A DNA stretch of 64,000 nt from Streptomyces longwoodensis (lineage in GTDB: Bacteria > Actinomycetota > Actinomycetes > Streptomycetales > Streptomycetaceae). The DNA lies in NCBI RefSeq assembly GCF_001514125.1, contig NZ_KQ948566.1, forward strand, positions 131,442-195,441, given 5' to 3'. Position 1 is the stretch's first letter. Each line of letters begins with the position of its first letter. Under the pieces are notes generated by a model, which saw only the letters and a list, made by a program, of their open reading frames with translations, was not told where the DNA came from and searched no databases. Positions 18,501-24,322 of this stretch are shown here, in pieces. The position numbers and the translations under genes were made by a program.

Positions 18501-18883
18501 ACGGTCAGGTTGTCCGCGCCGAAGGGGCCGGAGCCGACCCGGTACCGCAGGGTCACCGCGCTGGTGGCGATGGTGAGGACGCCGTCGCGGACCGACGAGG
18601 TGTAGGGCGGCGGGGTGAAGGAGCCCCGGCCGACCGCGTTGAAGGTGGAACGGTCCTCGAAGCGGCCGTCACCCGCGTACTCGGTCCGGATCAGGGTCGG
18701 TGACAGGACCTGGAACCGGGCGTCCGACACGGACACCGTCCCGGTGCGCTTCGGCGCGCCGGGGCTGTCCGCGGCCGCACCACCGGGGACGGTCAGCAGG
18801 AGCCCCGCCGACAGGCCGGCCGCGAGGGGGACGATCAGCGGGGGGCGCCACTTCCGGGGCGATCTCGAAGGCGTTGGTCGCAC
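15587..18883 (-). CDS. Secreted GH31-family glycosidase with two inserted CBM35-like domains
   Basis: I start at GTG 18883 (1,098 residues), with GGGAG six bases upstream. A signal peptide (LIVPLAAGLSAGLLLTVPGG) is followed by the first part of the GH31 N-terminal sandwich (about 45-145). Two CBM35-like modules follow (about 148-285 and 297-430), each starting C-x4-CEAED. The sandwich then resumes, with the catalytic barrel to about 900 and C-terminal sandwiches. The nucleophile is D680 in FWWLDWCCD, and the acid/base is probably D752 in HFTGDTTSNW. GH31 enzymes cleave alpha-linked glucose, xylose, galactose or similar residues; which one is unknown. An AACGTT palindrome upstream links it to the LacI locus. 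Confidence 0.88.
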   Translation of the reverse strand: MRPTPSRSPRKWRPPLIVPLAAGLSAGLLLTVPGGAAADSPGAPKRTGTVSVSDARFQVLSPTLIRTEYAGDGRFEDRSTFNAVGRGSFTPPPYTSSVRDGVLTIATSAVTLRYRVGSGPFGADNLTVSLKAGQQPVVAAPWQYRACAPGALCEAEDQRYDGPGLAADHGGFTGKGFLAGFEVDNNSLSTDVRTTTAGTYDFAVRYANSAGSDGRHETRTLSLSVDGGADRTFSLPETKDWNTWGVARLPLSLGAGPHTVTLHRTAADSGSVNVDSVALLGSGAAYPSRADSALPGCRFGTSCEAEDALLAGSAGIATDHKGHTGYGFTAELNQGAGITDRIAGVPADGTYLLHLRYANGTGGDGLHQARTVRVTTQGGTDTTLSLPPTDTWDSWATASLPVQLKAGTDSVALGCPDATSCHVNVDSLALADRQAPAPAPHLALGGYRRSLDGLNGDSEPVPWTTPGLLHRDGWYLLDDTASAVHDPATRKTSTRPAHGGQPYQDGYLFGYGHDYQRGLSDLATLTGPPQLLPRWAYGVWYSEYIDRTASDYRNTILPAFRAAGVPLDVLVTDTDFKAPNTWSGWNFDPAKYPDPKGFFDWSAGQGLHNTLNVHPSILGDDPQFAKAQATAKGKLRKGGCGSAGGADCYTFDFGDPDQLAAYLDLHRPMDRAGNDFWWLDWCCDTSRSSRAGVTPDAWINQQYADLTAETSERGFVLSRAYGSLQAGGYSGGVGLPTGPWADKRSTLHFTGDTTSNWGTLRAEVGYTPGESAATGMAAVSHDIGGHNDGYGIPGAETYTSGGQTHRTTKLPDDLYARWVQFGTFQPVDRLHSNHSDRLPWQYGPEAEASAEKFLRLRESLVPYTYTLAQQATATGVPIVRPLYLQYPEEEGAYSKAGTEYLYGPDMLVAPVTTPGTSTTTSVWFPPGQWTDYFTGRTYTAPAGGASHDVATTLDTMPVFVRAGSVVTTRAENVSSDARHPLDKVAVTVTAGASGSFSLYEDDGVSPAPQRAATTRLRYTEHHGAHLLTIDPAKGSFKGQVSRRAWTVSFRGVDTKPDRVTLSGAAAAATAWQWNADTHTLSVTLPARSVRTATTVMYR

Positions 18884-18905
18884 AGCATGCTCCCTTGGGC
18901 CATTT

Positions 18906-18915
18906 ACAACGTTGT
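18906..18915. promoter_or_regulatory. Putative LacI-family operator ACAACGTTGT upstream of the GH31 gene
   Basis: This perfect 10-bp palindrome lies 22 bp upstream of the GH31 GTG, within the expected promoter/leader. Its core matches the two sites upstream of the GH2 gene 15 kb away, so the two secreted enzymes probably share one regulator. Confidence 0.6.
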
Positions 18916-19006
18916 CATGACGGTCCGAGCGCATGAGATCACGCGTGTTTCCCCCTGTCCACACCTCCAACGGGCTTCGTTGCAACGGCCGATGGGTCCG
19001 CGCCGG

Positions 19007-19975
19007 TCAGGGGGCCGTTCCGGCCGCGGTGACGCCGGCGACGGCTCCGAAGCACTCCTTCGGACCGCCCGCCGCCGGGACGAAGCAGGCTTGCAACGAT
19101 GTACGAAGGTCCACCACGCTCATGAGGGTGTGGACGTAGGTGTCCGCTTCCGTGCGGTTGGTGACCCGGGCGCCGTGGACCCGGCCGTCGGTGCCCCCCG
19201 CCCGGAACTCGACCCGGTCGCCCAGGGCCGCGCCCCACATCCGGGCCCAACTCGCCCCGCACACCGGGTTGTAGCGGATCTGGACCCAGGCACCCGTGGC
19301 GGTCTCGTGCTCGGCGAGCGTCTGCGGGCCGGCGCCGCACCGCGTCGTGAGCGGGTCCTTGCCCTGACAGGAGCGGTGCCGGCAGAGCGGGCCGGTGGTG
19401 GAGGCGGCGGGCGTGGGGGCCGGCCGCGCCTGCTCGCGGTGCGGCGGGGGGAGGTGCAGGAGGACGAGTGCGCCCAGGGCCAGGGCGAGCAGCGAGGCGA
19501 GGGCGGTGAGGACGGTGGTGCGACGGTGCGGGGATGGGGAAGGGTGTGCGGGGGCGGTGTCGGCCGGAGCGGGGGCGGTCGGGGCCGTGCCGCCGGCGGT
19601 GGTGTCGGTCGGGGCGGTGGCCGGGGGCGGGGTCTCCGGCGGGCTACCGGTGCCCTCGGCGGCGGGACTCCCCGGCAGGACCGGTGGGGCCGGTGACTCC
19701 GTCGTCGCGGGCTCCGGGTCGTGGGACGTCCGGTCCGTGCGGGCGATGTCCAGGAGGGCCAGCGGATGGTCCGCGGGTTCGCCCGCGAGACGGCACAGTT
19801 CGACCACCGCGCTGCGCGGTGGCAGGCTCCCGCCGTTCAGGTACCGCTGCCACGACGACTTGCTGAAGGTCGTCGCGTCCGCGAGCTGCGCCAGGCTGAG
19901 TCGGGTGCGGGACTTCAACTCCCGCAGCACGGCCGCCAGTCGGGCGCCCGGCGGAGAGGGTGCGCTCCGCGTCAT
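19007..19975 (-). CDS. Membrane-tethered XRE regulator with external DUF2690 domain
   Basis: I start at ATG 19975, which overlaps the upstream gene's stop (ATGA, 19972-19975); the product has 322 residues. Residues 1-80 are a cytoplasmic XRE-type helix-turn-helix (LSLAQLADATTFSKSSWQRY). A long Pro/Ala/Thr linker follows, then one transmembrane helix near 160-180 (VLTALASLLALALGALVLL). The external C-terminal DUF2690-like domain (about 205-300) has paired cysteines (CRHRSCQGKD) and TGAWVQIRYNPVCGASWARM. This looks like a one-component membrane sensor; its signal is unknown. The helix-turn-helix resembles that of the next gene. Confidence 0.82.
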   Translation of the reverse strand: MTRSAPSPPGARLAAVLRELKSRTRLSLAQLADATTFSKSSWQRYLNGGSLPPRSAVVELCRLAGEPADHPLALLDIARTDRTSHDPEPATTESPAPPVLPGSPAAEGTGSPPETPPPATAPTDTTAGGTAPTAPAPADTAPAHPSPSPHRRTTVLTALASLLALALGALVLLHLPPPHREQARPAPTPAASTTGPLCRHRSCQGKDPLTTRCGAGPQTLAEHETATGAWVQIRYNPVCGASWARMWGAALGDRVEFRAGGTDGRVHGARVTNRTEADTYVHTLMSVVDLRTSLQACFVPAAGGPKECFGAVAGVTAAGTAP

Positions 19976-20811
19976 CCGCGCAGCGCCTTCCACGAACGCG
20001 GCCCGACCATGCCGTCGGCGACCAGGCCCGCCCGCGCCTGGAACGTCTTGACCGCCCGCAGCGTCAACGGGCCGAACATGCCGTCGATGCCGCCGGGTGA
20101 GATGCCCGCCCGGCGCAGCAGGCACTGCGCCTCGGCGACATCGGCGCCCGTGGCGCCGTAGCCGATCTCGGTGTCGCGGCCCTGGTTGAGCCCGGCCGAC
20201 CACCGGCCGTCGACGCGCGTGAGGTGACAGGTGTAGGCGGGCGGCGAGGAGGCCGCGGCGCTGGTGGGCGCGGCGACGACGGGAGCGGGGGCCGCGTGGT
20301 CGTCGAGGCGCAGCACGAGCAGCAGCGTGACCCCGAGGGCCACGACAAGGGCGGCCAGGACCGCCGTGAGTGCCCTGTGCGGGAAGCGGGTCGGGGCGGC
20401 GGGACGAGGCCCCGCGGGACTGCCCGGTGGTTCCTGCTCCCCCTCCGCCGACTCCCTCACGTCCACGACGTCCGCCGGATCCCCGGCGTGTCCGGCCGGG
20501 TCCTGCTCGACGGGCAGGGTGTCCGCCGCGGGCCGGCCACGGCGGCTGTCCCAGGAGTCGGCGGCTATCTCCCGCAGCGCGAGGAGGGGGGCCGGGTCGG
20601 CGCCGGTGATCCGGGCCAGGGCCTCCACCGCCTCACGGGGCGGCAGGGACGTACCGCCCAGGTAGCGCTCCCACGACTTGGCGCTGTAGCCGGTCTTGGC
20701 GGCGAGATGACGCAGGGTCAGCTCGTCGCGGTCCTTCAGCCGGCGTAGGCCGGAGACCAACTGCTGAGCATGAGGGTCCAGTTCGGCGGGCAGCGCCTTG
20801 GAGCGCGGCAT
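19972..20811 (-). CDS. Membrane-tethered XRE regulator with external peptidoglycan-binding domain
   Basis: I start at ATG 20811, with GGGGGAA upstream; the product has 279 residues. The N-terminal XRE helix-turn-helix (LTLRHLAAKTGYSAKSWERY) is cytoplasmic. An acidic linker and one transmembrane segment (LTAVLAALVVALGVTLLLVL, about 148-167) follow. The C-terminus outside is a PG_binding_1 domain (AQCLLRRAGISPGGIDGMFG, then FQARAGLVADGMVGPRSWKAL). The gene is translationally coupled to the DUF2690 paralogue. It is divergent from two secreted proteins carrying the same kind of peptidoglycan-binding domain, so a role in sensing cell-wall state is a reasonable inference. Confidence 0.85.
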   Translation of the reverse strand: MPRSKALPAELDPHAQQLVSGLRRLKDRDELTLRHLAAKTGYSAKSWERYLGGTSLPPREAVEALARITGADPAPLLALREIAADSWDSRRGRPAADTLPVEQDPAGHAGDPADVVDVRESAEGEQEPPGSPAGPRPAAPTRFPHRALTAVLAALVVALGVTLLLVLRLDDHAAPAPVVAAPTSAAASSPPAYTCHLTRVDGRWSAGLNQGRDTEIGYGATGADVAEAQCLLRRAGISPGGIDGMFGPLTLRAVKTFQARAGLVADGMVGPRSWKALRG

Positions 20812-21100
20812 GTTTCCCCCAGAGCGGTCACGAGCGTGGTCGGCGGCCCCCCTTCCGCTGCTGCGCATTCTGCATGAGCCCGGTACATCTGTCACAGGGG
20901 ACCCACACGCCGTCCCGCCGGACCGTCCCACCGGACGGCGTCGCCGCAGGTCAGGTGGGTGGTCGTCCCGTCCGGCCGTCAACTGGGCCGTGGGCATGGC
21001 CGCCGGGCCCGCGGCTCCGGCACCTTTGGTCTCGCCGCCACTCCCGTCGGGCGGGAGAGACGGGAGCGGCGCGCACACCCCACGACCGAAAGAGGAACAC

Positions 21101-21556
21101 ATGCGACCGAACGCTCTGGGCAGGACCATCGCCGGCCTCGTGGCCGTCGCCGGCCTCGCCGCCGGCACTGTGGCGACCGCGGGCACCAGCTTCGCGGCCC
21201 CCGCGGCGACCGTGCCCACCGCGCAGACGGCGACGGCCGCGCAGGCCGCCGCCCTGGCCGCGACGCAGAACTTCGGCCTGACCACGGCCGAGGCCAAGAA
21301 CGTCCAGGACTTCCTCGCGGACTACTGGGGCTACACCGGCGCCATCGACGGGCAGCTGGGCACCAACAGCTGGAAGGCGTTCCAGCGGTGCCTCGCCAAG
21401 TACTGGGGCTACACCGGTGACATCGACGGGGACCCCGGCCCCAACACCATCAAGGCCCTGCAGCGCCTGCTGAAGGCCGACTACGGCTACACCGGTGACA
21501 TCGACGGCATCGCCGGCTCGGGCACCCGGGCGGCGTTCAAGCGCTTCGCCGCCTGA
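21101..21556 (+). CDS. Secreted peptidoglycan-binding protein
   Basis: This 151-residue protein starts at ATG 21101 with GAGGA upstream. It has a signal peptide (IAGLVAVAGLAAGTVATAG) ending in an Ala-rich site near residue 35. The mature part is built of three approximately 33-residue repeats of the type YWGYTGAIDGQLGTNSWKAF, i.e. PG_binding_1-like units, with no catalytic domain. It probably sits in the cell wall. It is divergent from the XRE/PG-binding regulator pair and followed by a strong hairpin. Confidence 0.85.
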   Translation: MRPNALGRTIAGLVAVAGLAAGTVATAGTSFAAPAATVPTAQTATAAQAAALAATQNFGLTTAEAKNVQDFLADYWGYTGAIDGQLGTNSWKAFQRCLAKYWGYTGDIDGDPGPNTIKALQRLLKADYGYTGDIDGIAGSGTRAAFKRFAA

Positions 21557-21576
21557 GCCAGTCGCCGAGAGTACGA

Positions 21577-21613
21577 CCGCGGCCCGTCCTTGACCCGCAA
21601 GGACGGGCCGCGG
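21577..21613 (+). terminator. Strong hairpin terminator
   Basis: CCGCGGCCCGTCCTT (21577-21591) pairs perfectly with AAGGACGGGCCGCGG (21599-21613) around a 7-base loop, directly after the secreted peptidoglycan-binding gene. Confidence 0.8.
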
Positions 21614-21672
21614 CGCGCTCTCTCCCCCCTCGCTTCCCCCCTCGCCCGCAGCCGAAGGAGAACCTCGCCGCC

Positions 21673-23319
21673 ATGGGAAGACTCGCACCCCTCGTCCGCG
21701 CCGACGACGGACCCCCGCCCCGCCGGGACACGCACCGGGCCGCAGCAGGCTGGCGGATCCGCGTCGGGACGTTCGCCGCCACCGCGGCCATGGTCTCGGC
21801 CGGACTCGTGCTCGGCGCGCACCCGGCGGCCGCCGCTCCGGCGCCGGTCAGACTCACCTCCGCGTCCTGCCCCGACGAGATCGTGCAGGGCCAGACGAGC
21901 GGCTGCGTCACCGAGTTGCAGAACCTGCTCAACGCGCACGGCGCCGGCCTGACGGTGGACGGGCAGTTCGGCACGGCCACGCTGTACGCCGTCCGCGAGT
22001 ACCAGGCCGCCACCGCCATCGCCGTGGACGGCCGGGTGGGCCCCGCGACGAAGAGCAAGCTGTACGCGACCGGCGGCTCGGCGCCCGCCCCCGTCAACCT
22101 CAACTCCTCCTCCTGCCCCGCGAACATCGTCCAGGGCGCCAAGGGGGGTTGCGTCACCGAGCTCCAGCGGCTGCTCGTCCACCACGGCTACGCGGTCGAC
22201 GTCGACGGTGACTTCGGCGCCGGCACGGCGAGCGCCGTCCGCAGCTTCCAGACGTCCCACGGGCTCACGGCCGACGGCCAGGTCGGCACGAACACCAAGC
22301 GGGCGCTGTACGACACCGACGAGTCCCCGTCCACGGGCCTGGACCTGCGGTCGGCGTCCTGCCCGGAGAACATCGTGGAGGGACAGAGTGGCGGGTGCGT
22401 CGCCACGCTGCAGTCCCTGCTGAACGGCAAGGGCCAGAGCGTCGACGTCGACGGCAGCTTCGGACCGCGGACCCTGACGGCCGTGAAGGCGTTCCAGTCC
22501 GCGAGCGGCCTGTCCGCCGACGGTCAGGTCGGCCCGAACACCAAGGCCGCCCTGTACGCGAACATCGGCGGCGGTGGCGGCAACGGCGCCCCGGCACCGG
22601 TCAACCTCACCTCCGCCTCCTGCCCGAACGAGATCGTCCAGGGCCAGCGCAGCGGCTGCGTCACGGAGTTGCAGAGCCTGCTCAACCACCACGGCGCCGA
22701 CCTCGCCGTCGACGGCGACTTCGGTCCGCTCACCGACAGCGCCGTCCGGGACTTCCAGGCCGAGAAGGGCCTCGCGGTCGACGGCCGCGTGGGACCGAAC
22801 ACGAAGGCCGCCCTGTACGGAGCGGTCACCCCGCCGTCGTCGCCCGCCCCGGGTGGCGGCTACGCCAAGATCCTCGACGTGGCCGCGGCCGAGGTAGGCA
22901 CGGTCGAGGGCAGCGCCCGCGCGAACAGCTACGGGGCGTCCGTCGGGCTGTCGCTGTCCACGAGCAACTACGCCTGGTGCGCGACGTTCGTGAGCTGGGT
23001 GGCCAAGCAGACGGGCGCCAGCTCCTACCGGAACTCCTACGTGGAGGGCTGGGTCAAGCAGGCCCGGGCCGGCAACTACCACCTGTCGGTGACCACCAAC
23101 CCCCAGCCCGGTGACATCGTCGCCTTCGACTGGGACGGCGGGAGCGACTTCACCGGCGGCAACGAGCACATCGGCATCGTGCGCACGGTGTCCGGCGGCT
23201 CGTCGTTCACCACCGTCGAGGGCAACACCAGCAACCCCAACGGCGGGAGCGACGGCGTCTACGTCAAGAACCGCTCCACGAACAGCGGTTACGACGTGGT
23301 CTTCATCCGCGTCCGCTGA
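21673..23319 (+). CDS. Secreted protein with four peptidoglycan-binding repeats and a CHAP amidase domain
   Basis: This 548-residue protein has a signal segment (GTFAATAAMVSAGLVLGAHP), then four about-80-residue PG_binding_1 units. Each begins SxSCPxxIVxG and contains VDGxFG and VDGRVGP-type motifs. The final 150 residues look like a CHAP cysteine amidase/endopeptidase. The nucleophile is the Cys in NYAWCATFVSWVAKQTG, with His in NEHIGIVRTVSGG and a following Asn/Glu region (VEGNTSN). It probably cleaves peptidoglycan stem peptides, with the repeats holding it to the wall. It lies next to the membrane regulators with the same binding domain. Confidence 0.88.
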   Translation: MGRLAPLVRADDGPPPRRDTHRAAAGWRIRVGTFAATAAMVSAGLVLGAHPAAAAPAPVRLTSASCPDEIVQGQTSGCVTELQNLLNAHGAGLTVDGQFGTATLYAVREYQAATAIAVDGRVGPATKSKLYATGGSAPAPVNLNSSSCPANIVQGAKGGCVTELQRLLVHHGYAVDVDGDFGAGTASAVRSFQTSHGLTADGQVGTNTKRALYDTDESPSTGLDLRSASCPENIVEGQSGGCVATLQSLLNGKGQSVDVDGSFGPRTLTAVKAFQSASGLSADGQVGPNTKAALYANIGGGGGNGAPAPVNLTSASCPNEIVQGQRSGCVTELQSLLNHHGADLAVDGDFGPLTDSAVRDFQAEKGLAVDGRVGPNTKAALYGAVTPPSSPAPGGGYAKILDVAAAEVGTVEGSARANSYGASVGLSLSTSNYAWCATFVSWVAKQTGASSYRNSYVEGWVKQARAGNYHLSVTTNPQPGDIVAFDWDGGSDFTGGNEHIGIVRTVSGGSSFTTVEGNTSNPNGGSDGVYVKNRSTNSGYDVVFIRVR

Positions 23320-23335
23320 GCGACCCCGTCGGAGG

Positions 23336-23998
23336 TCACGCCAGGAGCGCGGCGACCGCCTCCGGGTCCTCCCGCATCGCGTTGTGGCCGGTGGGCACCT
23401 CGCTCACCCGCCAGCGCGGGTCGGCCCGGAGCCGGGAGCGCAGGTCCGCGAAGGGGGTGCGGTCCTCCCAGCCCGAGCAGTAGACGAACTCGCGCTGCGG
23501 CACCTCGTCCACGACGCCGGTCAGCCGGGCCGTCTGCACCAACGAGGCGAGCGGGTGCGGCCGGCGGCGGGGATCCCCGCCGGCCGGGGGCAGCACGGAG
23601 TAGCCGGTGCCCGCGGCCCCGGAGAGGAACGCCTGCCGGTACTCCTCGCTGGTCGACGACCAGCACGAGTCGCCGTCGCGCGGCACGTAGGCGTCGAGGT
23701 GCACGAGGCGTGCCACGCGGCCCCGGGCGCGGTCGGCCGCGACGGCGATCACCATGCCGCCGTAACTGTGGCCGACCAGCGTCACCCCGGTGAGGCGCGC
23801 CTCGTCGAGGAGGCGCAGGACGTCGTCGGCGTGGGTGTCGAGGTTGGCGGCCGCGACCGTCGCCTCGTCGTCGTCGGGCCGCAGCCCGGTGAGGGTGAGG
23901 GCGTGCACGGTGTGACCGGCTCGCTCCAGCAGCGGGACCACCCGCTCGAACGACCACGCACCGTGCCAGCCTCCGGGCACGAGGACGAACGTCGCCAT
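23336..23998 (-). CDS. Alpha/beta-fold hydrolase
   Basis: I start at ATG 23998 (220 residues), with GGAGAGGAGAAG upstream. The sequence opens MATFVLVPGGWHGAWSFERV, with an oxyanion-hole HG-like region. The nucleophile serine is in LVGHSYGGMVI (GxSxG) and the catalytic histidine in VPTGHNAMREDP. It belongs to the short AB_hydrolase_6 (EstC-like) group, cytoplasmic, substrate unknown. A paralogue with the same start lies at 30707. Confidence 0.85.
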   Translation of the reverse strand: MATFVLVPGGWHGAWSFERVVPLLERAGHTVHALTLTGLRPDDDEATVAAANLDTHADDVLRLLDEARLTGVTLVGHSYGGMVIAVAADRARGRVARLVHLDAYVPRDGDSCWSSTSEEYRQAFLSGAAGTGYSVLPPAGGDPRRRPHPLASLVQTARLTGVVDEVPQREFVYCSGWEDRTPFADLRSRLRADPRWRVSEVPTGHNAMREDPEAVAALLA

Positions 23999-24118
23999 GG
24001 GCTTCTCCTCTCCTTCCCCGCGACGCCGTCGCCCGTCCGTCGATGACGGCTGGTGCCGGGGCGGGTCCGCGGTGCGTGACCCCTCCAGGTGATCACGCCG
24101 GAGCACGGTCCACTACCG

Positions 24119-24176
24119 CTAGGGGGTGTCTCGTCGATCACGCCGCGAGTCCGGCATGCTCGACGAGACACCCCCT
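24119..24176. mobile_element. Hairpin made of two short-element ends (solo inverted repeat, MITE-like)
   Basis: AGGGGGTGTCTCGTCGA (24121-24137) is perfectly complementary to the segment at 24160-24176, with 22 bases between. The left end begins CTAG, and 25 of its first 27 bases match the left end of the 165-bp element at 39850-40014. This looks like a short relic of the same family. It could also work as a transcription terminator for the amylase gene. Confidence 0.5.
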
Positions 24177-24179
24177 GGG

Positions 24180-24314
24180 CTGCCGCGTGATGCCCGTTCG
24201 CCGCCGACCGAGCTGCCGGAGCCGCGGGACGACCGGCTGCGGTCGCTCGCGCGGATCCTGTCCGAAGACCCCACGACCAACGCCCCGTTGGCCGAGCCGG
24301 GGCAAGCCGTCGGC
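24180..24314 (+). pseudogene. Possible AraC-family regulator fragment
   Basis: About 45 codons read like the stretch just before the helix-turn-helix of cupin-AraC regulators (DDRLRSLARILSEDPTTNA, followed by an LAEPGQAVG run where LAE-ARRVG would be normal). It is bounded on the left by the inverted-repeat element and breaks off at the amylase 3' end. No start or complete domain remains. Recognition is weak. Confidence 0.3.
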
Positions 24315-24322
24315 CGGTACCC

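Larger units (their letters stand above)
23999..24322. other. Gap between hydrolase and amylase genes holding a hairpin and a gene relic
   Basis: Besides the promoter of the leftward hydrolase, this 324-bp stretch contains the 56-bp inverted repeat at 24121-24176 and an AraC-like relic at 24180-24314, each listed separately. Nothing else is supported. Confidence 0.6.

Noticed and set aside
24121..24176. Simple terminator for the amylase gene
   Set aside because: It lies about 150 bp past the stop and shares its end sequence with the element at 39850, so an element relic explains it better, though it could still terminate transcription.
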